From NCBI GenBank assembly GCA_903835235.1, contig CAILMF010000002.1, forward strand, positions 1 to 51,905: a stretch of 51,905 nt of DNA, read 5' to 3'. This document shows, one piece after another, positions 33,266 through 42,503 of this stretch (the stretch's first letter is position 1; the number at the start of each line of letters is the position of its first letter). Below the pieces are notes generated by a model. That model saw only the letters and a list, made by a program, of their open reading frames with translations, was not told the origin of the DNA and did not search any database. The translations under genes were made by a program, and so were the position numbers. The stretch is from an uncultured Rhodospirillales bacterium. Its GTDB lineage: Bacteria > Pseudomonadota > Alphaproteobacteria > Acetobacterales > Acetobacteraceae.

Positions 33266-34215
33266 TGTGGGCGAATCCCTGCGGCGGCGACCACCTGGCG
33301 CCAGCGGGTGGTTTCCTCGGCCAGTTGGCGCTCTGCGGCCTCGGGCGGCATGCCGCCGGGGATGCTGGCGATCTGCGCCAGGAACGCCTTGATGTCCGGC
33401 GCGGCCAGCGCCTCGGCGGCGGCGCTGTAGAGGCGCTGCACGACGGTGTCCGGCGTGGCGCGCGGCACGGCCAGGCCGGACCAGTGCAGGATGTCGTAGC
33501 CGGGCAGGCCGGCCTCGGCGAAGGTGGGCGTCTCCGGCAGCATCGCCAGCCGGCCGGGGCCGCTGATGGCCAGCGGGCGCAGCACCGAATTGGCGCCGCC
33601 CATGGCCGCGCTGGGGGAGGCGAAGACCACATCCACCTGCTTGGCCATGGTCGCCGTCACGGCCTCGCCACCGCCGCGATAGGGCACGTGGAACAGCCGC
33701 ACATCGGCGGCGAGTTCATAGGCGACGGTGGCGAATTGCACGCTGCTGCCGACGCCACCGCTGCCATAGGTGATGGCTTGTGGCCGGCGCCGCGCGTCCT
33801 CGGTCAGGTCGCGGAGCGTCTGCCACGGACTGTCGCGGTGGACGGCAGCGACGACGGGGGTGAAGGCGCTGATGGTGATCAGGCGGAAGGCGTTCGCGTG
33901 GTCGAAGGGCAGGCTGTTCACCAGGAAGGGCATCATGCCGTAGGTGCTGTCCAGCGCCAGCAAGGTGTGGCCATCCGGTGCGGCGCGCGCGACTTCGGCG
34001 GCGCCGATGCTGCCGGAGGCGCCGGAGCGGTTCTCCACCACCACGGACTGGCCAAGGGACTCTGTCAGCTTCACCGCCAGCCGGCGGGCGATGGTGTCGA
34101 TGGCGCCCGACGGCGCCCAGGCCACCACCAGCCGCAGCGGGTGCGTCGGGAAGCCCTGCGCCAGCGCGGGTGTTGCCAGCGCGGAGGCGAGCAGCGCGCG
34201 GCGCGGCAGCCTCAC
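33262..34215 (-). CDS. TTT-family (Bug) periplasmic solute receptor 4
   Basis: A 317-aa exported protein. The GTG start at 34215 overlaps the MetE-like stop as GTGA. The signal LPRRALLASALATPALA has twin arginines. The mature part starts FPTHPLRLVVAWAPSGAID and contains RSGASGSIG. It sits inside the MetE-like / receptor / flavoprotein / LLM operon, so its ligand is probably the pathway substrate. Confidence 0.9.
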   Translation of the reverse strand: MRLPRRALLASALATPALAQGFPTHPLRLVVAWAPSGAIDTIARRLAVKLTESLGQSVVVENRSGASGSIGAAEVARAAPDGHTLLALDSTYGMMPFLVNSLPFDHANAFRLITISAFTPVVAAVHRDSPWQTLRDLTEDARRRPQAITYGSGGVGSSVQFATVAYELAADVRLFHVPYRGGGEAVTATMAKQVDVVFASPSAAMGGANSVLRPLAISGPGRLAMLPETPTFAEAGLPGYDILHWSGLAVPRATPDTVVQRLYSAAAEALAAPDIKAFLAQIASIPGGMPPEAAERQLAEETTRWRQVVAAAGIRPQ

Positions 34216-35252
34216 GCGCCCAACTCCCGGCGGACGATGGCGGCGCCATCGGCCAGGGCGCGCAGCTTGGCGAAGGCGCGCTCGCGCGGCAGGTACTTCA
34301 TGCCGCAATCCGGCGCCGGCACCAGGCGTTCCGCCGGCAGCACGGCCAGACCGGCGCGGATGCGGGCGGCGACGGTCTCGGCGCTCTCGACTTCTGGGCT
34401 GCCCAGGTCCAGCACGCCGAGCATGATGGTCTTGCCCGGCAGCTCCTTCAAAATAGCCAGGTCCAGCTTCGGCTGCGCGGCCTCGATGCTGATCTGCGGG
34501 GCGATGCAGGCATCCAGCTCCGGCAGGAAGGAATAGCCGGCGGGCTTGTCGTTGCCGACCATGGCGGCGTAGCCGAAGCACATGTGCACCACGGTGGTGC
34601 CGGCGATCCCCTCAAGGGCCCGGTTGATGCCAGGCACCGCCATGGCGCGGGCCTTCTCGGGGAAGGCCTGCATCCAAGGTTCGTCGAGTTGGATCACATC
34701 GGCGCCGGCGGCCTTGAGCTCGCGGATTTCGGTGTTCAGCGCATCGGCATAGGCCATCACCAGCTCGGCCTCGTCGGCGTAGAACTCGTTGTGGCATTGC
34801 CGCGCCATGGTGAAGGGGCCGGGCAGCGTGATTTTTACGAGTCGGTCGGTGTTGGCGCGGGCGAAGGCGACATCGCGCACCTCCACCGAATGGGCGCGAC
34901 GGATCGGGCCGACCACGCGGGGGACCACCGTCTTGGCGCCGGTGCGGCCCACCACCTCCGCGGGGTTGGCGATGTCGACGCCCTCCAGCGCGTTGGAGAA
35001 GTGGTTGGAGTAGCTCTCGCGCCTGATTTCTCCATCGGTGATGATGTCGATGCCCGCGCGCTCCATGTCGCGCATCGCCAGCAGGGTGGCGTCGTCCTGC
35101 GCCATCTCCAGCAGCGGCGGCGCGATGCGCCACAGCTCCGGCGCACGCACGCGGGGCACCAGGCGGTTGCGCAGCGCGCCGTGGTCCACCAGCCAGAGTG
35201 GCTGCGGGTAGCTGCCGACGACGGTGGTGGGCAAAAGCGGCAGCTTGGCCAT
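34212..35252 (-). CDS. MetE C-terminal-like (cobalamin-independent methionine synthase family) protein
   Basis: A 346-aa single-barrel protein. Zinc ligands of the family are present: His223 and Cys225 (VVHMCFG), Glu257 (SIEAAQ) and Cys316 (PDCGMK). VVGSYPQP at the start, TDGEIRRESY and QLDEPWM are typical. It lacks the N-terminal half of true MetE. In the family such short proteins include methyltransferases, demethylases and coenzyme-M-type transferases. The catabolic operon setting argues against methionine synthesis and for removing or transferring an alkyl or thiol group from the imported compound. The ATG at 35252 has GAGGAAACC ahead. Confidence 0.88.
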   Translation of the reverse strand: MAKLPLLPTTVVGSYPQPLWLVDHGALRNRLVPRVRAPELWRIAPPLLEMAQDDATLLAMRDMERAGIDIITDGEIRRESYSNHFSNALEGVDIANPAEVVGRTGAKTVVPRVVGPIRRAHSVEVRDVAFARANTDRLVKITLPGPFTMARQCHNEFYADEAELVMAYADALNTEIRELKAAGADVIQLDEPWMQAFPEKARAMAVPGINRALEGIAGTTVVHMCFGYAAMVGNDKPAGYSFLPELDACIAPQISIEAAQPKLDLAILKELPGKTIMLGVLDLGSPEVESAETVAARIRAGLAVLPAERLVPAPDCGMKYLPRERAFAKLRALADGAAIVRRELGA

Positions 35253-35364
35253 GGCGGTTTCCTCGGACGGTTGCGCCGAGCCTAGCGCCGCCGGGACGGC
35301 TTGCCGAGAGGGCGCGGCCCCCGGCATGCTGGCGGCAACGACGCAACGACAGGAACGTCCCCGG

Positions 35365-37719
35365 ATGCAGCCCACCCGTAGCAGCCATGGCATTGGCGCC
35401 CCCATGCGGCGCGTGGAGGATGCGCGCTTTCTGCGCGGGGCCGGGCGCTTCGTGGATGACGTGCAGGTGGTCGGCGCGGCGCGGCTGTACGTGCTGCGCT
35501 CGCCGCATGCGGCGGCGCGGATTGCCAGGCTGGATGCCAACAAGGCCAGGGCCATGCCGGGCGTGCTGCTGGTGCTGGCGGGCGAGGATATCGAGGGCTT
35601 GGGCGTGCTGCGCTGCGTCACCCCGCGGCTGCGGCGCGACGGCAAGCCGCTGACCCAGACGCCCTGGCGCATGCTGGCCCAGTGCCAGGTGCGCTACGTC
35701 GGCGATGCCGTGGCCGCGGTGGTGGCGGAAAGCCTGGCAGCGGCGCAGGACGCGGCCGAGGCCATTGAGGTGGAGTACGAGGTGCTGCCCTGCGTCACCG
35801 ACGTGGCGGAGGCGGTGCAGCCTGGCGCCCCGGCGGTCTGGGACTTTGCGCCGGATAACGAGAGCGTGTTCTTCAAGCTGGGCGATGCCGCGGCGGTGCA
35901 GGCCGCCTTCGCCCGCGCCGCGCATGTGGCCCGGCTGGAGTTCCGCGTCACCCGGGTTTCCGCCAACCCGATGGAGCCGCGCAACGCGCTGGCCACCCAT
36001 GATCCCATCGAGGATCGGTACACGCTGACCACCGGCACCCAGCTGCCGCATGTGATGCGCAACGAGATCGCCGAGTTCGCACTGGGCGTGCCGAGCAACC
36101 GGCTGCGGGTGATCTCGCCGGATGTCGGCGGCGGCTTCGGCATGAAGGAAAGCCCATTCCAGGAATACGTGCTGTGCCTGCATGCGGCGAAGCTGCTGGG
36201 CCGGCCGGTGCGCTGGACCGCCACCCGGACCGAGAGTTTTCTCAGTGACAGCCATGCGCGGGACAACCTCTCCACCGCCGAACTGGCACTGGATGCCGAG
36301 GGGCATTTCCTGGCGCTGCGGGTCGAGACGCTGTGCAACCTGGGCGCCTACCTGGCCTGGCAGGGGCCGGTTTCCTCCACCAACAATGTCGGCGGCCTGG
36401 CCGGCGTGTACCGCACGCCGCATATCTTCACCCAGGTGCGCTGCATCTTCACCCATACCCAGCCCACCGCGCCGTATCGCGGCGCCGGCCGGCCGGAGGC
36501 GATCTACGCGATCGAGCGGATGATCGACCTGGCCGCCGATGAGATGGGGCTGGACCGGGTTGAGCTGCGCCGGCGGAATATGATCACGCCGGAGCAGATG
36601 CCGTTCCAGACCGGGTTGGACTATCGCTATGACAGTGGCGACTTCCCGAAGAATCAGGCGATAGCGCTGGAGGCGACAGATTGGGCCGGGTTTGCGGCGC
36701 GCAGGGCCGCGGCTGCCAAGCGCGGCAAGCTGCTGGGCATCGGCATCGCCAATGCCATCGAGAGCGCCGGCGGGCCGCATCGCGGGCCGATGGAGGAAGC
36801 CGCCGAAATCCGCTTCGACAATGGCGGCAGCGTGACCCTGCTGATGGGCAGCCACAACCACGGCCAGGGGCACGAGACGGTGTTCCGCCAGGTGGCCAGC
36901 GAGAAGCTGGGCATCCCGCCGGATCGCATCCGCTTCCTGATGGGCGACACCGACGTGGTGACGCATGGCCGCGGCACCATCGGCTCCCGCAGCATGATGG
37001 CGGCGGGCGGCGCACTGGTCGGCGCGGCCGCGCGCATCGTGGAGCGGGGCAAGCGGATCGCCTCGCATTTCCTCGAAGCCTCGGTGGAGGATATCGAGTT
37101 CGAGGATGGCCAATTCCGCGTCGCCGGCACCGACAAGGGCATCGGGATAGAGGCACTGGCGAAGCGCAGCTACGTGCCGGGGCAATTGCCGATGGGCGAG
37201 GAGCTGGGGCTTTCGGCGCTGCTGATCACCCGGCCGGGCGATGCGACCTTTCCGAATGGCTGCCACATCTGCGAGGTGGAGGTGGACCCCGAGACCGGCG
37301 AATGCGCGCTGCTGCGCTATGTGGTGGTGGATGACGTCGGCACGGTGGTGAACCCGGCACTCGTAAAAGGACAGATCCATGGCGGCATCGCCCAGGGGCT
37401 GGGCCAGGTCTTCGGCGAGAACATCCTGTACCGCGACGGCCAGTTGCTGACCGCCAGCTTCGCCGACTACCCGATGCCGCGCGCCAGCGATTTTTGTGGG
37501 CTGGAGGTGCTGAGCAACCCGGTGCCGACAACGACCAACCCGCTGGGCGTGAAGGGCGCCGGCGAGGCCGGCACGGTCGGCGCGCTGCCGGCGCTGATGG
37601 GCGCGGTGGTGGACGCGCTGCGCCCCTTGGGCGTGCGCCACATGGATATGCCGGCGACGCCGGAGCGGGTCTGGGCCGCAATCCGCGCCGCGCAGTCGGG
37701 GTCCGCTACTCCGGCCTGA
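35365..37719 (+). CDS. xanthine dehydrogenase / CO-dehydrogenase-like molybdopterin-binding large subunit
   Basis: A 784-aa large subunit. Typical motifs are GAPMRRVEDARFLRGAGRF at the start, VGGGFGMKE, APYRGAGRPEA and the catalytic Glu in VKGAGEAGTVGA near residue 737. PYRGAGR rather than AYxCSFR shows it is not a form I CO dehydrogenase. Enzymes of this family hydroxylate heterocycles or oxidise aldehydes, and need a 2Fe-2S subunit and usually an FAD subunit. Neither is encoded next to it. It is divergent from the MetE-like operon and its end overlaps a convergent TTT receptor by 14 bp. Confidence 0.92.
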   Translation: MQPTRSSHGIGAPMRRVEDARFLRGAGRFVDDVQVVGAARLYVLRSPHAAARIARLDANKARAMPGVLLVLAGEDIEGLGVLRCVTPRLRRDGKPLTQTPWRMLAQCQVRYVGDAVAAVVAESLAAAQDAAEAIEVEYEVLPCVTDVAEAVQPGAPAVWDFAPDNESVFFKLGDAAAVQAAFARAAHVARLEFRVTRVSANPMEPRNALATHDPIEDRYTLTTGTQLPHVMRNEIAEFALGVPSNRLRVISPDVGGGFGMKESPFQEYVLCLHAAKLLGRPVRWTATRTESFLSDSHARDNLSTAELALDAEGHFLALRVETLCNLGAYLAWQGPVSSTNNVGGLAGVYRTPHIFTQVRCIFTHTQPTAPYRGAGRPEAIYAIERMIDLAADEMGLDRVELRRRNMITPEQMPFQTGLDYRYDSGDFPKNQAIALEATDWAGFAARRAAAAKRGKLLGIGIANAIESAGGPHRGPMEEAAEIRFDNGGSVTLLMGSHNHGQGHETVFRQVASEKLGIPPDRIRFLMGDTDVVTHGRGTIGSRSMMAAGGALVGAAARIVERGKRIASHFLEASVEDIEFEDGQFRVAGTDKGIGIEALAKRSYVPGQLPMGEELGLSALLITRPGDATFPNGCHICEVEVDPETGECALLRYVVVDDVGTVVNPALVKGQIHGGIAQGLGQVFGENILYRDGQLLTASFADYPMPRASDFCGLEVLSNPVPTTTNPLGVKGAGEAGTVGALPALMGAVVDALRPLGVRHMDMPATPERVWAAIRAAQSGSATPA

Positions 37720-38686
37720 CCCCGGCGGCGCGCAGCACCGGCACCCAGCGCGCGGTTTCCGCGGCCAGGTGCTGCGCCAGGCGTTCCGGCGGGCCGCCAA
37801 TGGGCGTGGTGCCCTGCTGCTGCAGCAGGGCCGCCTGGAATTCCGGCACCGCCAGCACCTGGTTGAACACCGCGTTCATGCGCTGCACCAGCGCGGGGGG
37901 CATGCCAGCCGGGCCAACCAGGCCATACCACAGCGTGGAAACCAGGCCGGGCACGGTCGACGCCAGCGGCGGCAGATGCGGCAGGGCCGGCAGGCGCTCC
38001 GCCGTGGTCACGGCGATGGCGCGGACGCTGCCGCCCTGCACGCCGGGCATGCCGGAGGTCATCGACAGGATGGAGAAGTCGATGTCGCCACGGGCCAGGG
38101 CGGTCAGCACCTCGGCGCCGCTGCGATAGGTGACGGGCACGACGCGGCCGCCGGCCTGGTTGACCATCACCTCCCCGGTCAGCTGGCCGATATGCCCGGC
38201 GCCGACGGTGCCATAGGTGACGCCGCCGGCCTTGCCGCGGGCATAGGCGAGGAATTCCGGCACGTTTTCCGCCGGCAGGTCCTTGCGCACCGTCACCAGC
38301 ATCGGCAGCGCGGCCAGGAAGATCACCGGCGTCAGCGCGCGGGGGTCGTAGGGCAGGCTGCGATACAGCTCGGTGGCCAGCACGGTGGTGCCGAGTTCGC
38401 CGATCAGCAGGGTGTGGCCATCCGGCCGGGCCTGGGCCGTGGTGGCGCCGCCGATGGTGCCGCCGGCGCCTGGGCGGTTCTCCACCAGCAGCGGCTGGCC
38501 ATGTGCCACAGCGGGGAAGTGCTGCGACATCAGCCGGGCCTGGATATCCGGCGCGCCGCCGGGGCCGAAGGGCACGATGATGCGCACCGGGCGGTCCGGC
38601 CATTCGGGTTGCGCCTGGGCGGGTTGCGCCTGGGCGGGCAGGGCGCAGAAGGGGGCGAGCAGGCCAAGGGCGCGGCGCGTCAGCAT
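37706..38686 (-). CDS. TTT-family (Bug) periplasmic solute receptor 5
   Basis: A 326-aa exported protein beginning MLTRRALGLLAPFCALPAQA. The cleavage region carries a tandem 15-bp duplication encoding AQPAQAQP. The mature part has WPDRPVRIIVPFGPGGAPD, NRPGAGGTIGG and PDGHTLL. Its 3' end overlaps the convergent molybdopterin-enzyme gene by 14 bp. There is no permease gene nearby. Confidence 0.92.
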   Translation of the reverse strand: MLTRRALGLLAPFCALPAQAQPAQAQPEWPDRPVRIIVPFGPGGAPDIQARLMSQHFPAVAHGQPLLVENRPGAGGTIGGATTAQARPDGHTLLIGELGTTVLATELYRSLPYDPRALTPVIFLAALPMLVTVRKDLPAENVPEFLAYARGKAGGVTYGTVGAGHIGQLTGEVMVNQAGGRVVPVTYRSGAEVLTALARGDIDFSILSMTSGMPGVQGGSVRAIAVTTAERLPALPHLPPLASTVPGLVSTLWYGLVGPAGMPPALVQRMNAVFNQVLAVPEFQAALLQQQGTTPIGGPPERLAQHLAAETARWVPVLRAAGVRPE

Positions 38687-38950
38687 GGGGGTTCCTCCGC
38701 TATCAGGGCGGCTCTGGCGGCCGATGCCGGCAGGCTAGCCCGGGTTTACGGCCGACAGAAGCGGTCAACCTGCGCAGCCGCGGGGTGATTGGGCTCCGCC
38801 AAGGTCGCGCGTCCCGGGCGACGGAACATGGCGCCGCTGCCGCTGCCACCGCCGGGCAAACCCGCGCGCGCCCATGTTTGCATTTCCTTTTGGTAATCTT
38901 TCTGGCAGACCCGAAGCGGATGGCGGCGGGAGGCTTCACTGGCGGCGTGG

Positions 38951-39493
38951 TTGGCGGAATGGGGTAGCCTGGCCTACCTGGTGGCGGCAGTCTGGGCCTT
39001 CTTTGAAGGCGAGAGCTTCGTACTGGCCGCCGCCGCCTTGGGCGCCGTGGCCGGCGGCGTGGACCCCTGGCTGCTGCTGGGCGCGGCCTGGTTGGGCGCC
39101 TTCGTCTCAGACCAGGTGTGGTTCGGCGCCGGGCGGCGCTGGGGGCCGGCCATGCTGAAGCGATCCCCCCGCACCGCGCGGCTGGTGGCGGCGATGCAGG
39201 CGCCCTTGGCTAAGCATGGCGCGCTGTTCGTGCTGGGGCTGAGGTTCCTGTACGGCGTGCGGAATTTCGGCGCGGCGGCCTGCGGCATGGCGACGATGCC
39301 CTGGGCGCGCTTCGCCCTGCTGGACGCGGTGGCGGCGGCGCTATGGGCCGGCACGCTGGTGGCCGCCGGCTGGTTCCTGGGGGAATGGCTGGGGCCGGCC
39401 GGCCTGGGCTGGGGCATTCTGGCCGTGGTGGTGGCAGTGCTGGGAACGCTGGCCTTCCGTCACTGGCGCCTGCGCGCGCGGTTGCCGGGCTGA
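38951..39493 (+). CDS. DedA-family membrane protein
   Basis: A 180-aa protein with several hydrophobic segments and the DedA features: AFFEGESFVLAAAALGA near the N-terminus (with the conserved acidic residue in an FEGE-type motif), GAFVSDQVWFGAGRRWG, and FGLRF-like LGLRFLYGVRN. DedA proteins are inner-membrane transporters linked to undecaprenyl-phosphate or phosphatidylethanolamine recycling. The start is uncertain: TTG at 38951 is used, while an in-frame CTG at 38939 follows GGAGG more closely. The gap 38687-38950 upstream holds no other gene. Confidence 0.85.
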   Translation: MAEWGSLAYLVAAVWAFFEGESFVLAAAALGAVAGGVDPWLLLGAAWLGAFVSDQVWFGAGRRWGPAMLKRSPRTARLVAAMQAPLAKHGALFVLGLRFLYGVRNFGAAACGMATMPWARFALLDAVAAALWAGTLVAAGWFLGEWLGPAGLGWGILAVVVAVLGTLAFRHWRLRARLPG

Positions 39494-39524
39494 CGCCGCG
39501 CGGGCACCATGGCGGCAAGGCTGT

Positions 39525-39578
39525 CGCGCCCATCAAGGCGCGTGGGGCCACCGCGCCCATCAGGGCGCGTGGGGCCAT
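39525..39578. repeat. 27-bp tandem duplication
   Basis: Two adjacent copies of cgcgcccatcarggcgcgtg followed by gggccay (39525-39551 and 39552-39578), differing at two positions, 19 bp upstream of the GMC oxidoreductase start. Confidence 0.85.
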
Positions 39579-39596
39579 TAGGGGGAAGCGCGGGCG

Positions 39597-41207
39597 ATGG
39601 ATGAGTTCGACTATGTGGTGGTGGGTGCGGGCGCGGCCGGCTGCGTCATGGCGTATCGGCTGAGCGCCAGCGGCCGCTACAGCGTGGCGGTGCTGGAAGC
39701 CGGCGGCCCCGACCGCAACATCTTCATCAAGATCCCCGCCGGCTTCAACAAGACGGTTTACAACCCGAAGCTCAACTGGGGCTACGAGACCGCGCCGGGG
39801 CCGCATATCGATGGCCGCAGGATCGCCTTTCCGCGCGGCAAGGTCATCGGCGGCTCGGGCTCCATCAATGGCCACCTGTACGTGCGCGGGCAGAGCGCGG
39901 ACTACGACATGTGGGCGCAGCTGGGCTGCCGCGGTTGGTCGTGGGACGACGTGCTGCCCTACTTCAAGAAGGCGGAGACCCGCGGCAATGGCGGCGGCGA
40001 CCCATCGGTGCGCGGCCAGGACGGGCCGCTGAACATCCAGGACCAGCGCGACCCGCATCCGCTCAGCGACGCCTATATCGCGGCCAACCAAGCGCTGGGG
40101 CTGCCGCGCACGCCGGACTACAACAGCGGCAACCAGGAAGGTACCTTCCTGTACCAGCAGATGATGAAGGATGGCCGCCGCTGGTCGCCGGCCGACGCCT
40201 ATCTGCGCCCTGCCCTGCAACGGCCGAACGTGACGTTGATTCAGCACGCGCTGGCCGAGGCGATTCTGTTTGATGGCAAGCGCGCCACCGGCATTCGCTA
40301 CCAGCGTGGCGGTACACAAGTAGAGGTGCGGGCGCGGCGCGACGTGGTGCTGTGCGGTGGCGCCATCAACACGCCGCAGCTTTTGCAGATCAGCGGCGTC
40401 GGCGACCCGGACTGGCTGCGCGATATCGGCGTGGCGGTGCAGCACGCGCTGCCCGGCGTGGGCAAGAACCTGCGCGACCACTACGCGGTGCGCGTCTCCG
40501 CGCTGGTGCGGGGGACGGGGTCGTTGAACGAACGCTCGCGCGGGTTGCGCCTGGTGGCGGAGGTGCTGCGCTACGCGATCTCCCGCAAGGGGCTGCTGAC
40601 CGCCAGCCCGAGCCATGCCGGTGGCTACATGAAGACGCGGGAGGGGCTGGAGACGCCAGACATGCAGCTGTACTTCGCCCCGGCCAGCTATGCCGCCGGC
40701 GCCTATGGCGTGACCGACCTGGATACCAGGCCGGGCATGACCCTGGGCTGCGCGCAGCTGCGGCCGGAGAGCAAGGGCTGGCTGAAGGCACTTTCGGCCG
40801 ACCCGCGCGCCAAGCCGGAAATCCAGCCGAACTACCTGGCGGACCAGATGGACCGCGACGCGCTGCTGGCGGCAATGAAATACATGCGGGAATTGCTGCA
40901 CACCCCGCCGCTGAAGGACTACGTGCTGGAGGAGAATTTTCCGGGGCCGCGGGTGCAGACCGATGAGCAGTGGATGGCGCATGCCCGGGCGACCGGCAGC
41001 ACCACATACCACCCGATCGGCAGCTGCAAGCTGGGCACCGACCCCATGGCGGTGGTGGACCCGCTGAACATGCGCGTGCACGGGTTGGACGGGCTGCGGG
41101 TGGCGGATGCCTCCTGCATGCCGACGATGGTCAGCGGCAATACCTACGCCGCGACCAACATGATCGCCGAGAAGGGCGCCGACTTGATTCTGCGGGAGGC
41201 AGCGTGA
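39597..41207 (+). CDS. GMC-family FAD oxidoreductase (choline-dehydrogenase type)
   Basis: A 536-aa protein with the N-terminal FAD motif VVVGAGAAGCVMAYRLS, GMC signature 1 (FPRGKVIGGSGSINGHLYVRG), signature 2 near GGAINTPQLLQISGVG and the C-terminal catalytic region TYHPIGSCKLGTDPMAVVD, with the His of the active-site pair, plus NTYAATNMIAEKGAD. It oxidises an alcohol substrate to an aldehyde. The SDR gene follows with a GTGACCATG overlap region, so the two probably act in sequence on one alcohol. Confidence 0.93.
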   Translation: MDEFDYVVVGAGAAGCVMAYRLSASGRYSVAVLEAGGPDRNIFIKIPAGFNKTVYNPKLNWGYETAPGPHIDGRRIAFPRGKVIGGSGSINGHLYVRGQSADYDMWAQLGCRGWSWDDVLPYFKKAETRGNGGGDPSVRGQDGPLNIQDQRDPHPLSDAYIAANQALGLPRTPDYNSGNQEGTFLYQQMMKDGRRWSPADAYLRPALQRPNVTLIQHALAEAILFDGKRATGIRYQRGGTQVEVRARRDVVLCGGAINTPQLLQISGVGDPDWLRDIGVAVQHALPGVGKNLRDHYAVRVSALVRGTGSLNERSRGLRLVAEVLRYAISRKGLLTASPSHAGGYMKTREGLETPDMQLYFAPASYAAGAYGVTDLDTRPGMTLGCAQLRPESKGWLKALSADPRAKPEIQPNYLADQMDRDALLAAMKYMRELLHTPPLKDYVLEENFPGPRVQTDEQWMAHARATGSTTYHPIGSCKLGTDPMAVVDPLNMRVHGLDGLRVADASCMPTMVSGNTYAATNMIAEKGADLILREAA

Positions 41208-41209
41208 CC

Positions 41210-41971
41210 ATGCGGTTCCAGGGACAGGCGGTGCTGGTCACCGGCGGCGGCAGCGGCATCGGGCAGCAGGTCTGCTACGCCGCGGCGCGGGAAGGCGCCC
41301 GCGTGGCGGTGGGCGACCTGGACCAGGCGCAGGCCGAGAAGACCGCGGCGGCCATTCGTGCCGAGGGCGGCGAGGCGCATGGCTTCGCGCTGGATGTGAC
41401 CGATGCGGGTTCCGTGACGGCCTTCGTGCAGGCCGCCGAGACCACGTTGGGCCGGCTGGACGTGCTGGTGAACTCGGCCGGCATCCGCGAGATCGTCAGC
41501 GTGCTCGACCTCTCGCTGGAGGAATGGAGCCGCGTGCTGGCAGTGAACCTGACCGGCACCTTCCTGGCCAGCCAAGCCTTCGCGCGGCGCCTGGTGGCGC
41601 TGGGCCAGGGCGGGCGGATCGTCAACCTGGCCTCCACGCTGGGCATCTCGGCTTCGCCGAACCGCGCCGCCTATGTGGCCAGCAAGCATGGCGTGGTCGG
41701 CATCACCAAGGAGATGGCGCTGGAACTGGGCGACCGCGGCATCCGCGTGAACGCGGTGGCGCCGGGCGTGGTGCGGACGCCGATGACCGAGCGCTACTTC
41801 CAGGACCCGGTGCAGAGCCAGGTGATCCGCGACATCCACGCCGTCGGCCGCTGGGCCGAGCCGGCGGAGGTGGCGCACGCGATCCTGTTCCTGGCGGAGG
41901 AGCGCAACGGCTTCATCACCGGCGCGATCCTGACCGTGGATGGCGGCTGGACCATCGGCAAGAAGATGTAG
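41210..41971 (+). CDS. short-chain dehydrogenase/reductase
   Basis: A 253-aa classical SDR: cofactor motif TGGGSGIG at 11-18, an acidic residue in VAVGDLD that favours NAD, NSAG, a catalytic Ser in NLASTLG, the YVASK catalytic Tyr/Lys and the C-terminal GAILTVDGGWT. I used the ATG at 41210; a GTG at 41204 overlaps the GMC stop and is also possible. It is the second gene of a two-gene operon with the GMC oxidoreductase. Confidence 0.93.
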   Translation: MRFQGQAVLVTGGGSGIGQQVCYAAAREGARVAVGDLDQAQAEKTAAAIRAEGGEAHGFALDVTDAGSVTAFVQAAETTLGRLDVLVNSAGIREIVSVLDLSLEEWSRVLAVNLTGTFLASQAFARRLVALGQGGRIVNLASTLGISASPNRAAYVASKHGVVGITKEMALELGDRGIRVNAVAPGVVRTPMTERYFQDPVQSQVIRDIHAVGRWAEPAEVAHAILFLAEERNGFITGAILTVDGGWTIGKKM

Positions 41972-42065
41972 CGAGAGGCCGTTCCGCGGCGTCCGGCGAT
42001 GGAGCCCAGGACCTGATCCGTGAAGGCGGTATCGCCAGTGCGGTTGAGCAATATCTCGAACAGCC

Positions 42066-42103
42066 GCTGGAGCGTGATCCCTCCGAACGGATCACGCTCC
42101 AGC
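42066..42103. terminator. perfect 15-bp hairpin between convergent genes
   Basis: GCTGGAGCGTGATCC (42066-42080) pairs perfectly with GGATCACGCTCCAGC (42089-42103) around CTCCGAAC. There is no T-tract on either strand. Placed between the SDR and the convergent FKBP gene, it may act as a bidirectional terminator or mRNA end stabiliser. Confidence 0.55.
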
Positions 42104-42113
42104 CGCTCGGGCG

Positions 42114-42503
42114 CTACTCGATCCGCAGCAGCTCGACGTCGAAATCCAGCTCGGCATTCGGCGGGATCACGCCGCCGGCGCCGCGCGTGCCATAGGCGTC
42201 GGCGGCCGGGCAATGCAGCTTGACGCGCTCACCCACGGACATGCGGGCCACGCCGACATCCCAGCAGCGGATCACCTGGCCGGTGCCGATGGTGAAGGTG
42301 AAGGGCTGGCCGCGGGTGCGGCTGCTGTCGAAGGTGGCGCCGCCATTGGTCAGCGTGCCGGTGTAGTGCACCACCACGCGCTGGCCGCGCTGCGGGTAGG
42401 TCTTGCCGTCACCGGGGCGCAGCGTGGTCACGGTGGGTTCAGCCTGGGCCGGCGCAAAGGCGAGCGGCAGGAGCAGGGCGGCGAGCAGGGCAGGACGGCG
42501 CAT
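42114..42503 (-). CDS. exported FKBP-type peptidyl-prolyl isomerase
   Basis: A 129-aa protein with a signal peptide (MRRPALLAALLLPLAFAPAQA) and one FKBP domain: RVVVHYTGTLTNGGATFDSS, GQPFTFTIGTGQVIRCWDVG and IPPNAELDFDVELL. The usual GW in VIxGW is replaced by CW (VIRCWD), a change near the active-site Trp, which is kept. It should assist proline isomerisation in the periplasm. The ATG at 42503 is chosen over 42530 because it starts the signal peptide. Confidence 0.92.
   Translation of the reverse strand: MRRPALLAALLLPLAFAPAQAEPTVTTLRPGDGKTYPQRGQRVVVHYTGTLTNGGATFDSSRTRGQPFTFTIGTGQVIRCWDVGVARMSVGERVKLHCPAADAYGTRGAGGVIPPNAELDFDVELLRIE

Noticed and set aside
34212-35252. Genuine methionine synthase
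   Set aside because: It is half-length without the MetE N-terminal barrel, and the catabolic operon argues for another role.
34612-37800. 1062-codon open frame on the minus strand
   Set aside because: Antisense of the molybdopterin large subunit gene and a shifted frame of the MetE-like gene; no plausible motifs.
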